Source of the DNA: Bacillota bacterium
GTDB taxonomy: Bacteria > Bacillota > Desulfotomaculia > Desulfotomaculales > Desulfohalotomaculaceae
Assembly: GCA_009711615.1 (NCBI GenBank)
Contig: VENI01000001.1
Span: 103,438-167,437, forward strand
Direction of reading: 5' to 3'
DNA: 64,000 bases
Shown piece after piece: positions 1 to 8,301 of this stretch (its first letter is position 1; every line of letters starts with the position of its first letter). The notes beneath the pieces are model-generated. The model had not been told where the DNA came from. It worked only from the letters and a program-made list of their open reading frames with translations, and did no database searches. The translations under genes were made by a program, and so were the position numbers.

Positions 1-42
1 AAAACTTGAGTTACCATATCCGAAACCACCATAGCCACTCAT
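1..42 (-). CDS. YjcZ-like tiny sporulation membrane protein, 5' part only
   Basis: Only the first 14 codons are in the window; the gene runs off its left edge. The visible start reads MSGYGGFGYGNSSF, nearly the same as the N-termini of the genes at 185-295 and 647-775. A strong Shine-Dalgarno (AGGAGGG) precedes the ATG at 42. By similarity to its neighbours it should continue into a hydrophobic helix and a Gly/Tyr-rich tail, as in the YjcZ/tiny-TM family of Bacillus-type spore proteins. The family assignment is by pattern only. Confidence 0.6.
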   Translation of the reverse strand, partial: MSGYGGFGYGNSSF

Positions 43-73
43 AATAAATATCCCTCCTATTTCAAAGTTAATA

Positions 74-102
74 TAACATATGTATTAATGGTAATAAATG
101 TT
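74..102 (-). promoter_or_regulatory. Sigma-K-like promoter of the 1-42 gene
   Basis: On the minus strand an AACA element is followed by exactly 16 bp and then CATATGTTA, a full match to the mother-cell sigma-K pattern (mACm, N16, CATAnnnTA). The same layout precedes the two paralogues at 325-353 and 588-616. Confidence 0.55.
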
Positions 103-135
103 ACTATCTTTTAACAAATATAGGTTTAATATTAT

Positions 136-163
136 AAAGCCCCGCATAACACAGCGGGGCTTT
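136..163 (-). terminator. Intrinsic terminator after the 185-295 gene
   Basis: A perfect 10-bp stem (AAAGCCCCGC / GCGGGGCTTT) with an 8-nt loop lies just beyond the stop codon of the small minus-strand gene at 185-295. The flanking sequence is A/T-rich. Confidence 0.7.
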
Positions 164-184
164 ACTATAATTATTTACCAATTT

Positions 185-295
185 TTAACAACCACCGTAT
201 CCGCCGCCATAACCCGGGGATCCAAGAAGTAACAGAATTAAAACCAGGAAAATTACAAAGCTTGAGTTACCGTATCCATATCCATATCCGTCCAT
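185..295 (-). CDS. YjcZ-like tiny Gly/Tyr-rich membrane protein
   Basis: A 36-residue product. It has a Gly-Tyr repeat N-terminus (residues 2-9), a hydrophobic helix (about residues 13-25, FVIFLVLILLLLG), an SPGYG turn and a GGGYGGC tail ending in Cys. AAGGAGGG lies 7 nt before the ATG. The central part (NSSFVIFLVLILLLLGSPGYG) is shared with the gene at 647-775, so the two are recent paralogues. Such YjcZ-like miniproteins are typical of spore formers and are probably made in the mother cell. No biochemical role is established. The gene is monocistronic, with its own promoter and terminator. Confidence 0.7.
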   Translation of the reverse strand: MDGYGYGYGNSSFVIFLVLILLLLGSPGYGGGYGGC

Positions 296-324
296 CAATA
301 ATCCCTCCTTCTTAAAAGTTTATA

Positions 325-353
325 CAATATATGCAAAACTGGTAATAAATGTT
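325..353 (-). promoter_or_regulatory. Sigma-K-like promoter of the 185-295 gene
   Basis: AACA, a 16-bp spacer and CATATATTG, then TA. The 14 bp around the -35 element (GTAACATTTATTACCA) are identical to those in the promoter of the 1-42 gene, so promoter and gene were duplicated together. Confidence 0.5.
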
Positions 354-587
354 ACATATTATTCTATTTGACACAGTTACTCTTAGACTTCATCACAACT
401 CAATGTTTAATAATGTGGCTCCAAATAACTTATTTTATGGTCTCCCATTCACTTACAATTCGGTAATACACTGGAATTAAGGCCCCAAATGTTAAAGTTT
501 TAGACCTAATGCATCTACATTAGTTATATAAAAGTTGCATCTTAATAAAAAACATAACCAAATCTAAGATCTTTTAGGTTTTAATGT

Positions 588-616
588 AACTTTTATTTAT
601 AATTTAACATATATTG
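588..616 (+). promoter_or_regulatory. Sigma-K-like promoter of the 647-775 gene
   Basis: AACT, a 16-bp spacer and CATATATTG followed by TA, the same architecture as the two promoters on the other strand. The stretch 296-646 otherwise holds no gene. It is A/T-rich spacer between two divergent transcription units. Confidence 0.5.
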
Positions 617-646
617 TAATATCTTCAGATGGAAGGAGGGACTCAT

Positions 647-775
647 ATGGGCGGCTATGGTGGTTTCGGAAATGATAACTCAAGTTTTGTTATTTTCTTA
701 GTTTTAATTCTGTTACTTCTTGGATCCCCAGGTTACGGTTACGGCGGTTACGGCGGTTACGAAGCTGGCAAGTAA
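647..775 (+). CDS. YjcZ-like tiny Gly/Tyr-rich membrane protein
   Basis: A 42-residue product starting MGGYGGFGNDNSSF. It has a single hydrophobic helix (about residues 14-25), SPGYG, then repeated YGGYGGY and EAGK at the end. A strong ribosome-binding site (GGAAGGAGGG) lies 7 nt upstream. It is a paralogue of the minus-strand genes at 185-295 and 1-42, in opposite orientation. Probably a late sporulation (coat or mother-cell membrane) miniprotein of the YjcZ class. The function is unknown. Confidence 0.7.
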   Translation: MGGYGGFGNDNSSFVIFLVLILLLLGSPGYGYGGYGGYEAGK

Positions 776-784
776 GATTTATGT

Positions 785-813
785 AAAGCCTCGTTATGCT
801 CTAGCGAGGCTTT
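785..813 (+). terminator. Intrinsic terminator after the 647-775 gene
   Basis: A 9-bp stem (AAAGCCTCG / CGAGGCTTT) with an 11-nt loop, 9 nt past the stop codon. The descending arm ends in a short T-run. Confidence 0.7.
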
Positions 814-835
814 ATAATGTTCCATATATTCGGTT

Positions 836-882
836 AATAAAAAACCACCGATAGTTGTTTTAATAATAACAAATCGGTGGTT
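836..882 (-). terminator. Intrinsic terminator ending the scpB operon
   Basis: A 10-bp perfect stem (843-852 with 873-882) followed on the minus strand by a T-run. It overlaps the scpB stop codon, marking the 3' end of the long minus-strand operon that starts near 6.5 kb. Confidence 0.75.
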
Positions 883-1432
883 ACAACGTTTCCATTTGCT
901 CTGCTTCTTGCATAAAGCTGTCTAAATCAGGCAGCTCTGACAGGTTCTTTAGTCCAAAGTGTTTTAAAAAGACCGCTGTTGTGCCATAGAGTACCGGTTT
1001 GCCGGGTGCGTCCCGACGCCCTTTCTCCTCCACTAAACCACGTTCCAACAATGTATTTAAACTACTGTCCGATTTTACACCACGTATCATTTCCAACTCC
1101 GCCCTGGTAATTGGCTGACGGTAAGCTATGATGGCCAGTGTCTCCAAAGCAGCCCGGGAAAGGGTGGTGCTGGTTTGCCTTTTATACAGCCTTTCCACAT
1201 AGGAAGAAAACTCGGGTTTAGTGGCCAGTTGCCAACCACCATCCAACTCCACTACCTGGATTCCTCTGTTATTGCGTTGATACTCTTGCTGCAGCTCTAC
1301 CAGCAAGTTCAGTGTATCTTGTTCTTCAACTTCAGCTATCCGACAGATGCTTTCCAAAGGTAAAGGTTCGGGAGCAACAAATAGTAACACTTCTATAACA
1401 CTTTTGGTATGTTCACGAAACAACACCGTCAT
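881..1432 (-). CDS. scpB: Segregation and condensation protein B
   Basis: A 183-residue protein of normal ScpB length. ScpB is the winged-helix kleisin-associated subunit that pairs with ScpA and SMC to condense and segregate the chromosome. Typical family blocks are visible: IIEAVLFVAPEPL-like residues near 12-25, TLSRAALETLAIIAYRQPIT (about 90-109) and a VKSDSSLNTLLERGLV winged-helix segment. The start overlaps the scpA 3' end by 20 nt, so the two are translationally coupled. It is the last gene of the operon. Confidence 0.95.
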   Translation of the reverse strand: MTVLFREHTKSVIEVLLFVAPEPLPLESICRIAEVEEQDTLNLLVELQQEYQRNNRGIQVVELDGGWQLATKPEFSSYVERLYKRQTSTTLSRAALETLAIIAYRQPITRAELEMIRGVKSDSSLNTLLERGLVEEKGRRDAPGKPVLYGTTAVFLKHFGLKNLSELPDLDSFMQEAEQMETL

Positions 1433-2174
1433 TGGAGTCTTCTCCTTTTGCCGGTAATATAATTATTTCCTTAAACCGATAGTTCTGTACTAATTCCACT
1501 TGACCTACACGCAACAATTCTAAAACAGCCAGAAAAGTAACCACAATCTCTGCCCGGCTTGCATCCTTCCCGAAAGCTGATGTAAAAGGCATTCCCTTAG
1601 GATAAAGTACAAGTCTTCTTGTAACCTGTGCGATTTTGTCCTGCACCCTTATTTCTACCGCTTTTACTTTGGGTGGTTCTACTTTCGTAGCCCGGTTTAA
1701 CACTTTTTGCAATGCCTCTAATAGGATAGGCATATCTACACCTGCTAAAGGTTCAGGCACAGTCATTAGTGATTGATACATATCCATACTGTTTGGTCTG
1801 GTATATATTTTGCCATGTACCTGCTGCCGTTCTTTTAAGAAACCTGCTGCTTCTTTATATTTCTTATATTCTAACAATCGCTTTACCAATTCTTCTCGGG
1901 GATCCGGGCCCTGTTCATCATTATCCTCTTCATCTGTTTCTCGTTGCTTAGGCAGTAGTGTACGGGCCTTAATGGCCAGTAAGGTGGAAGCCATCACCAA
2001 AAACTCACTGGTTATCTCTAAATCCAGTTCCTTCATGGTATTAAGGTATTCTAAGTACTGCTCAGTAATAGAAGCAATGGGTATATCTTGAATATTAACT
2101 TGGTTTTTTTCAATTAAATGCAGCAGCAAATCCATAGGACCTTCAAATACCGGTAATCGAACCGTATAAGCCAT
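1413..2174 (-). CDS. scpA: Segregation and condensation protein A
   Basis: A 253-residue kleisin subunit of the SMC-ScpAB condensin. The N-terminal signature FEGPMDLLLHLI (about residues 10-21) begins the helical domain that contacts the SMC neck. A charged, low-complexity linker follows (about 80-95, rich in D/E), then a C-terminal winged helix with FLAVLELLRVGQV, which contacts the SMC head. It lies 40 bp downstream of trpS and overlaps scpB, the usual Firmicutes arrangement. Confidence 0.95.
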   Translation of the reverse strand: MAYTVRLPVFEGPMDLLLHLIEKNQVNIQDIPIASITEQYLEYLNTMKELDLEITSEFLVMASTLLAIKARTLLPKQRETDEEDNDEQGPDPREELVKRLLEYKKYKEAAGFLKERQQVHGKIYTRPNSMDMYQSLMTVPEPLAGVDMPILLEALQKVLNRATKVEPPKVKAVEIRVQDKIAQVTRRLVLYPKGMPFTSAFGKDASRAEIVVTFLAVLELLRVGQVELVQNYRFKEIIILPAKGEDSNDGVVS

Positions 2175-2214
2175 CTAAATTTCCCCCGCACCTTTTATGA
2201 ACTCTTCTTTCACA

Positions 2215-3201
2215 CTAAATGCCCACTGCTTGGCGTACTCGTTCCATTGTTTTTTCAGCCTGTACTCTAGCTGCTTTAGCCCCTTCAGCCAATACATCAT
2301 CTAAGTAGTCAGGACTACTTAAAATTTTGTTCCTTCTTTCCCTCATTGGTGCCTGCTGTTCTTCCAACTCTTGGGCCAAGCGTCTTTTACACTGAACACA
2401 GCCAATTCTACCCTTAAGGCACTGCTCCCTTATCCCTTCGTGTTCGCCAGATACATAGATTCCATGATACTTGTCCACCACGCAAACATCAGGGTTGCCC
2501 GGGTCAGTCTTACGAATTCTATTAGGGTCTGTTACCATAGCGTTAACCTGGTTTTTAATTTCATCCTGTTCCGCCGCCAGTGAAATTAAGTTAAGATAAC
2601 TTTTACTCATCTTGCGACCGTCAACTCCTGGCAACATTTTTACTTTAGATAACAACGCTTGAGGTTCAGGGAATACTTCACTATCATACATATAGTTGAA
2701 GCGACGAACCACTTCTCGGCAAAGTTCAATGTGTGGTAGTTGATCTTCGCCCACAGGCACTGCATTGGACCGATAAATCATAATATCTGCGGCTTGCAAT
2801 AAAGGATATCCTAAAAATCCATAGGTACTTATATCCTTACCTATTTTGCTCAACTGCTGTACCTGATCTTTATAAGTTGGCACCCGTTCCAACCAGGACA
2901 GCGGTGTTATCATAGATAGCATTAAATGAAGTTCCGCATGCTGAGGTACATGGGATTGAACAAAAATAGTACTCTTTTCCGGATCTAAGCCAGCTGCCAG
3001 CCAATCCACCAGCATTTCCTTAATATTATCTTTGATGCCTTCACTCTCCTGAAAGGAAGTGGTTAAGGCATGCCAATCTACAATGCCATAATAACAGTTG
3101 TATTCTTCCTGTAAACGCACCCAATTTTCAAGCACACTTAAATGACCGATATGTAATCTGCCAGTTGGGCGCATACCGCTAAAAATTGTGCCTTTTGCCA
3201 T
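2215..3201 (-). CDS. trpS: Tryptophanyl-tRNA synthetase
   Basis: A class I aminoacyl-tRNA synthetase of 328 residues that charges tRNA-Trp. The HIGH motif is at residues 17-20 (RLHIGHL) and KMSKS at 197-201 (GRKMSKSYL). The ATP- and tryptophan-binding blocks between them are intact. The C-terminal part keeps the short GCVQCKRRLA segment typical of compact bacterial TrpS. It lies between an M50 protease gene (23 bp upstream) and scpA. I see no T-box leader, so expression is probably constitutive from an upstream promoter. Confidence 0.96.
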   Translation of the reverse strand: MAKGTIFSGMRPTGRLHIGHLSVLENWVRLQEEYNCYYGIVDWHALTTSFQESEGIKDNIKEMLVDWLAAGLDPEKSTIFVQSHVPQHAELHLMLSMITPLSWLERVPTYKDQVQQLSKIGKDISTYGFLGYPLLQAADIMIYRSNAVPVGEDQLPHIELCREVVRRFNYMYDSEVFPEPQALLSKVKMLPGVDGRKMSKSYLNLISLAAEQDEIKNQVNAMVTDPNRIRKTDPGNPDVCVVDKYHGIYVSGEHEGIREQCLKGRIGCVQCKRRLAQELEEQQAPMRERRNKILSSPDYLDDVLAEGAKAARVQAEKTMERVRQAVGI

Positions 3202-3224
3202 AGATATACTACTCCTTCCTGATA

Positions 3225-3857
3225 TTAGAAAAATATGCTGCTACTAAATTGACTAATACTATTCATAATCCCTATAATAGGACTCATAATTGCACGCAGT
3301 ATCGGGGTTAAAATTCCTGTAAACAGCAGCAATAGTAATATAATAGCTCCATACTGCTCCATATAACCCAACCATCGTTGTTCCCCAGGTAGAATACCCG
3401 CCAATATTTTACTTCCATCCAATGGCGGCACCGGCAAAAGGTTAAAGATAGCAAGTGCCACGTTTATCACAATAACTTTTCTCATAATATCTATCAAAGG
3501 TGCTGAACCAAGGGTGGCAATATATCCAAACATCAGCGATGCAAGCACTGCAATAATAAAGTTGGTAGCAGGACCAGCCACCGACACCAGCATCAGGCTG
3601 CGCCGCATATTGCCAGTTAGCTTATAGGGTGTAACAGGTACTGGTTTGGCCCAACCAAAACCTACGAAGAATAGCATTAACATACCGATGGGATCAACGT
3701 GAGCCACAGGATTAATCGTCAACCTCCCCGCATACCGAGCAGTGGGGTCACCCAGTTTATCCGCCACCCAACCATGGGCATATTCGTGAAATGTCAACCC
3801 AATAACTATTGCTGGCAGTAATGTGCCAATGTCATAGGGGGTTGGAAAATTAAACAC
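3225..3857 (-). CDS. Site-2-type zinc metalloprotease, M50B family (RseP/YwhC-like)
   Basis: A 210-residue polytopic membrane protein of the short M50 rhomboid-sized class. The zinc-binding HEYAH is at residues 24-28 in the first transmembrane helix. The second motif, NLLPVPPLDG (139-148), supplies the third ligand, Asp147. There is no PDZ domain, unlike RseP. The family cleaves membrane-embedded segments of regulators; the substrate here cannot be told. Its start overlaps the end of the upstream nucleotidyltransferase by 8 nt, and trpS follows within 25 bp. The neighbour order (M50-trpS-scpAB) is common in clostridia. Confidence 0.9.
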   Translation of the reverse strand: MFNFPTPYDIGTLLPAIVIGLTFHEYAHGWVADKLGDPTARYAGRLTINPVAHVDPIGMLMLFFVGFGWAKPVPVTPYKLTGNMRRSLMLVSVAGPATNFIIAVLASLMFGYIATLGSAPLIDIMRKVIVINVALAIFNLLPVPPLDGSKILAGILPGEQRWLGYMEQYGAIILLLLLFTGILTPILRAIMSPIIGIMNSISQFSSSIFF

Positions 3858-6489
3858 AGAACTGTTCCCCTTTCTCTAGTTTATACATACATTGTTCCGC
3901 CAGTTCTAACTCTTCATCCCTAGTATAAACCAATCCATCTAGCCTTGCCTGCCATACTGCATCCAATGCTTTACGGAACAGCGGGCCCGGTTTAAAGCCC
4001 ATTCTTTTTAAATCTTTACCATTTACTGTAGGTTTATTGTGACGAACTGCTTCCATTACTTTGCGGAAGCGTTGAATTGCCACTTTATCTTCCATTACTG
4101 ACAGAAACATAGGATATGCCTCCCGAGGCAGCTCTTGCAGAATCATAGCCAGCTGAGAAATTCTTAGGTGCTCAGTTGACGACAATTGTGCCAGCGCATT
4201 AGGCCAATTTTTAATAGTTTCAACTATTTTCTCTGTCTGACGACGGCCTAATGTGAATTTGCTACATACTTTTTCTGCCGTTTCTTCATCATTCCAATGC
4301 AGGATGGCAGTGAAATATATTAGCCACTTCTCAGCTGGTTCATCCCAGCCCCAGCTACGCAACACTAATAGCACCTGAGGTATTTCCTCCAATACTGGCT
4401 GTACCTCCCAGTAGGTGACCTCGGGGAATATTTGTTCCCACAGACCTAGTTCCCATAAACGGTGCAGCACATCTCCTGGTTCTGACTCACTTAATATTAT
4501 TTTCATTTCATACCAAATACGTTCTTGGGAAACTCTGGTTATTAATTTTTCCCGTACTGCTTCTTCCAATAAACGCAGAGTTTGTGGGTCCATATGCATT
4601 TGATAACGCTGCTCAAAACGCACTGCCCTAAAAAGACGGGTAGGGTCTTCAACGAAACTTAGGTTGTGTAACACCCGCACAATTCCTGCGTACAAATCTT
4701 CCCTGCCACTAAAATAGTCAACAAGCTCACCATAGCTATCTGGCATTAGTGAAATGGCCATTGCATTAATGGTAAAATCACGGCGGTAAAGATCATGCTT
4801 TACAGATGAAGTTTCTACAGTAGGCAGTGCCGCAGGGTATTCATAAAATTCTACTCTGGCAGTTGCTAAATCTATCCAACTTCCGTTCTTTAAAGAAACC
4901 TCTGCGGTTCCAAACTTGGGGTAGGTGCGAACTTTCTTTCCGCCCAGTTTATCACCCAAAGCTTTGGCCAGTTCAATGGCATCGCCTTCTACAATCAAGT
5001 CCACATCAAGGTTTTCTACATTCAAAATAATATCTCTAACTATTCCGCCCCCAGCATAGACTTTATAATTCATTTCTTGGGCCAATTCCCCAACTTGGCG
5101 TAGTATGTTTATTACATTTTTGGGTAGCACTCTTTTCATCATGTTCTTATATCGCACGCTGCTGGTTGTACCCTCATTGTACATGGTATAATAACGATCT
5201 TGAAAATCAGCATGCAATGTTCGCAACACATCACTTCGAGAAACAATTCCCACCACACGACCATCTTCAACCACCGGCAGGCGTCCTATGTCAAATTCTA
5301 TCATCAGATCCTGTACCTGGGAAAGGGGTATATCAGCTGAAGTGGTATGCACATTAACGTTCATGTATGCTTTAACCGGTGCATGACCCAATCCATGGTG
5401 CATGGCTTTTTCCACATCTCGTCGGGAAACAACCCCCACCAACTCCAGTCCACGCACCACAGGCAACCCAGTGTGTCCATACCGTAGCATCACCTGGCTT
5501 GCCTCTTCAATTTTAGTTTCTGGATATACTGTTTTAACTGGACTAGACATAATGTCCCGGGCAGTTTTCATGGGACGGATATTCTCTTTCAAAACTTTAA
5601 GCAGTTCTTTGTTTAGTTCCTCAAGTTCCTTCCCCTTCACACTGGCAGAGGCAGCAGCCACATGCCCTCCTCCACCGAAACAAGCCATAATGTCCTTGCA
5701 GTTTACTTCAGAAAGAGATGTACGAGCCACCACATGAATACGATCTTCCATTTCTACCGCCACAAACACTGCATCGGTTTTATCCAGTTCAGATAGTTTA
5801 TGGGTTAGCAATGCCAATCCGTCAATAAATTCTTCAGTGTTGCCGGTGGCAATAAGTACTTTTACCCCATTTATACTATGGCGTTCAGATGTAACCATCA
5901 GCTTCTTCAACAGTGCCTGCTGTTCATCACTAAGTGACTGCCCTAGAAAATCCGACAGCACACTCAAATTGGCTCCCTTGGTTAAGAGGTAAGATACCGC
6001 ATCCACATCTCTTGATGTTGTGCTGGCAAACACCATACACCCGGTATCATCATATATACCAAGGGCTAAAATGGTAGCTTCCAACGGTGTTATGGGAATG
6101 TTGTTTTCTCTTATCCGTTCCACCAGCAGCGTAGCTGCAGCCCCCAGCGGTTCAATAATATATGTTTTATAGTTTAAGTTACATTCCGTTGCCGGATGAT
6201 GGTCGTAAATATGTACTTCTACGGTTGGGTCGCTCATCAGTTTAGACAGTTTACCTATTCTCTTGGGACTGTGGTTATCAACAACTATTAGCTTTGTAAC
6301 TTTTTTTAAGTCTACCAGTTTAAGTGGCTTTATTCTTAATACATCTTTGTGCAATGCTAAAAACTCTTCCACATTTCGCGATATTTTTCCGGGAAATACT
6401 ATGTCTGCTCCCGGATAAAGTTTTTGAGCCGCTACCATGGACGCCAATCCATCAAAATCGGTGTTGGCGTGGGTGGTAATTACATCCAT
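3850..6489 (-). CDS. DHH-CBS-CBS-tRNA nucleotidyltransferase fusion
   Basis: A three-part protein of about 879 residues. Residues 1-310 form a DHH/DHHA1 phosphoesterase-like domain (TDFDG near 11, DHHPA near 96, GGGH near 273). Residues 312-430 hold two CBS domains. The rest is a class II nucleotidyltransferase of the CCA/poly(A) polymerase type, with GGIVRD near 481, a DxD pair near 495 and RRDFTINAMA. The enzyme should add some or all of the CCA end to tRNAs. The DHH and CBS parts are probably regulatory or nucleotide-sensing. I chose the ATG at 6489, because a GTG 12 nt earlier sits directly on the ribosome-binding site. The fusion is known from clostridia and Geobacter relatives; whether it adds A or CCA is unclear. 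Confidence 0.88.
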   Translation of the reverse strand: MDVITTHANTDFDGLASMVAAQKLYPGADIVFPGKISRNVEEFLALHKDVLRIKPLKLVDLKKVTKLIVVDNHSPKRIGKLSKLMSDPTVEVHIYDHHPATECNLNYKTYIIEPLGAAATLLVERIRENNIPITPLEATILALGIYDDTGCMVFASTTSRDVDAVSYLLTKGANLSVLSDFLGQSLSDEQQALLKKLMVTSERHSINGVKVLIATGNTEEFIDGLALLTHKLSELDKTDAVFVAVEMEDRIHVVARTSLSEVNCKDIMACFGGGGHVAAASASVKGKELEELNKELLKVLKENIRPMKTARDIMSSPVKTVYPETKIEEASQVMLRYGHTGLPVVRGLELVGVVSRRDVEKAMHHGLGHAPVKAYMNVNVHTTSADIPLSQVQDLMIEFDIGRLPVVEDGRVVGIVSRSDVLRTLHADFQDRYYTMYNEGTTSSVRYKNMMKRVLPKNVINILRQVGELAQEMNYKVYAGGGIVRDIILNVENLDVDLIVEGDAIELAKALGDKLGGKKVRTYPKFGTAEVSLKNGSWIDLATARVEFYEYPAALPTVETSSVKHDLYRRDFTINAMAISLMPDSYGELVDYFSGREDLYAGIVRVLHNLSFVEDPTRLFRAVRFEQRYQMHMDPQTLRLLEEAVREKLITRVSQERIWYEMKIILSESEPGDVLHRLWELGLWEQIFPEVTYWEVQPVLEEIPQVLLVLRSWGWDEPAEKWLIYFTAILHWNDEETAEKVCSKFTLGRRQTEKIVETIKNWPNALAQLSSTEHLRISQLAMILQELPREAYPMFLSVMEDKVAIQRFRKVMEAVRHNKPTVNGKDLKRMGFKPGPLFRKALDAVWQARLDGLVYTRDEELELAEQCMYKLEKGEQFCV

Positions 6490-6567
6490 TTTTAAGTACA
6501 CCCTCCCATTTTACAATACATTACATTATAACATAATAAAACCAGTGTAGAAAAGAGCTAAAAAGAA

Positions 6568-6585
6568 AGCACCCGTACGGGTGCT
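6568..6585 (-). terminator. Intrinsic terminator after lysA
   Basis: An 18-nt perfect palindrome (AGCACCC GTAC GGGTGCT), followed on the minus strand by TTTCTTTTT, 20 bp past the lysA stop codon. Confidence 0.8.
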
Positions 6586-6604
6586 GCAGGGAAAGCTTAA
6601 TTAT

Positions 6605-7945
6605 TTATCTTGCATTGGCTATATTAACCACTTTCTTTTTTAATCTCTCAGGAACCAAGTCGTTTCTCAATAAGTCAGCATAAGTTTCCCTTCTGATTAT
6701 TAAATCTACATCACCTTCATTAACCATTATCATGGCTGGACGGGGCAATCGGTTGTAATTGCTAGACATTGAGTAAGTGTAAGCACCGGTGGCGGTTACC
6801 GCCAAGATATCACCGGATTTCACCTCTGGCAACGATAAGTCCCAGTTCAGCATATCACCAGACTCACAGCATTTACCGGCCACAGATACAACTTCTTTTG
6901 CATCTTCATTCATCCTGTTTGCAGCATAGGCTTCATATTTTGCCTGGTATAGGGCCGGTCTAGGGTTATCACCCATGCTACCGTCCACAGCCACATACTT
7001 TCGCACATTTGGAATATCTTTCACTGCACCAACCCGGTACAGTGTGATGCCAGCAGGACCGGTTATGGAACGTCCTGGCTCAACCATCACTTTAGGCATC
7101 GGCAACTCAAATTTTTCTGCCTGTTGCTGTACAGTGTTTATTACTATATCGGCATACTCAGCCACCGCTTGCGGTTGGTCACCGTCATAGTAATAAATAC
7201 CCAATCCACCGCCTAAATCAAGTTCTGATGTTTCAAAGCCAGTTTCATCTCTCACATCACTGACAAATTTCATCATTACACTGGCTGCATGAGCATAGGA
7301 TTCCAGCTCAAATATTTGTGATCCAATATGACAGTGGAAACCACAAAGTTCTAAATTCTCCATCTCCAGAGCTTTGCGTACACCTTCCATAGCCTGCCCA
7401 TTTTCTACAACCAATCCAAATTTTGAATCGATATGCCCGGTTCTAATATACTCATGGGTATGTGCTTCCACACCAGGGGTTAGCCTAATTAGTATTTTTG
7501 CTGAAGTTTTTAATTCGCCTGCAATTCTATTCAATATCTCAAGTTCATGCAGGTTATCTACCATGATACGGCCTATTTTGTGCTCTAATGCTAATCTGAT
7601 TTCCTCAACAGTCTTATTATTACCGTGGAAGTAAACCCGTTCCATTGGGAAACTAGCTTTTATGGCAGTATACAGTTCACCGCCGGAAACAACATCTAAA
7701 CCTAAACCTTCTTCATCAATGATGCGACAAACCGCCATAGTTAACAGTGATTTACCGGCATAGAGGACATCCGCACCATGTTTTTGGGTAAAAGCTTGAT
7801 AAAAATTCTGGCAGTTTTTTCGAACGTGCTTTTCATCCAGCACATACAAGGGTGTACCATATTCTCGGGCAAGTTCTACAGTATCACAACCACCAATTTC
7901 CAAGTGTCCTTTATTATTAACACACATTGTACCAAAAAGCTTCAT
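6605..7945 (-). CDS. lysA: Diaminopimelate decarboxylase
   Basis: A 446-residue fold-III PLP enzyme that decarboxylates meso-diaminopimelate to L-lysine, the last step of lysine synthesis. The PLP lysine is Lys65 (YAGKSLLT). HCHIGSQ (204-210), GGGLG (245-249) and EPGRS (289-293) bind PLP phosphate and substrate. Cys360 and ESGD (361-364) come from the partner subunit at the dimer active site. It is monocistronic, with its own terminator. I looked for a lysine riboswitch or T-box upstream and saw none. Confidence 0.95.
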   Translation of the reverse strand: MKLFGTMCVNNKGHLEIGGCDTVELAREYGTPLYVLDEKHVRKNCQNFYQAFTQKHGADVLYAGKSLLTMAVCRIIDEEGLGLDVVSGGELYTAIKASFPMERVYFHGNNKTVEEIRLALEHKIGRIMVDNLHELEILNRIAGELKTSAKILIRLTPGVEAHTHEYIRTGHIDSKFGLVVENGQAMEGVRKALEMENLELCGFHCHIGSQIFELESYAHAASVMMKFVSDVRDETGFETSELDLGGGLGIYYYDGDQPQAVAEYADIVINTVQQQAEKFELPMPKVMVEPGRSITGPAGITLYRVGAVKDIPNVRKYVAVDGSMGDNPRPALYQAKYEAYAANRMNEDAKEVVSVAGKCCESGDMLNWDLSLPEVKSGDILAVTATGAYTYSMSSNYNRLPRPAMIMVNEGDVDLIIRRETYADLLRNDLVPERLKKKVVNIANAR

Positions 7946-8146
7946 TTGTTAGACCCCCTCAAAAAATATTACGCTCACGAGGTACCTTTTTGTGCATATG
8001 GAAAATAGTAATATGCATTGAAAATAATGTCAAAAATAGAAAAAAAAGGAGTTTACGTGGGACATATTTGATAAAAATAATTATATTTGATTTATTAACC
8101 TAATTCAACTGCATGTACAATTAAATATTGTATACTTAATAAAACC

Positions 8147-8180
8147 AGAAGTCAGGAGTTAGGAGTCAGTAGTCAGAATA
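8147..8180 (+). repeat. Dispersed AGTCAGGAGT-type repeat, copy 1
   Basis: Short 8-10-nt units (GTCAGGAGTTAGGAGTCAGT, then AGTCAGAAT) are strung together. The same family appears at 9352-9385 (other strand) and 49551-49585. It lies in the 356-bp gene-free stretch 7946-8301 between lysA and the activase gene, which also holds the 20-bp inverted repeat at 8246-8290 and no recognisable gene. Confidence 0.65.
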
Positions 8181-8245
8181 TTGCTCCCTTCAATATTTCC
8201 TACTTAAAGACTTTAACATAGCGAACTCGTAAACCATTTCTACAT

Positions 8246-8290
8246 AGAACATCTTAGACCAGGGATAAAATCCCTGGTCTAAGATGTTCT
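8246..8290. repeat. Perfect 20-bp inverted repeat (long hairpin)
   Basis: Two perfect 20-nt arms (AGAACATCTTAGACCAGGGA and its complement) are separated by TAAAA. It lies 12 bp past the stop codon of the activase gene, so it may end that transcript. Neither strand has a U-tract after the stem, so a mobile or REP-like origin is also possible. Confidence 0.6.
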
Positions 8291-8301
8291 AAAAAATATC
8301 T

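Noticed and set aside
6490..6501. Upstream GTG start of the tRNA nucleotidyltransferase fusion
   Set aside because: The GTG lies within the ribosome-binding site GGGAGGGTG, so the ATG at 6489 is preferred.
7946..8146. Lysine riboswitch or T-box before lysA
   Set aside because: No conserved lysine-riboswitch core, T-box sequence or antiterminator was seen; the spacer is A/T-rich with repeats only.
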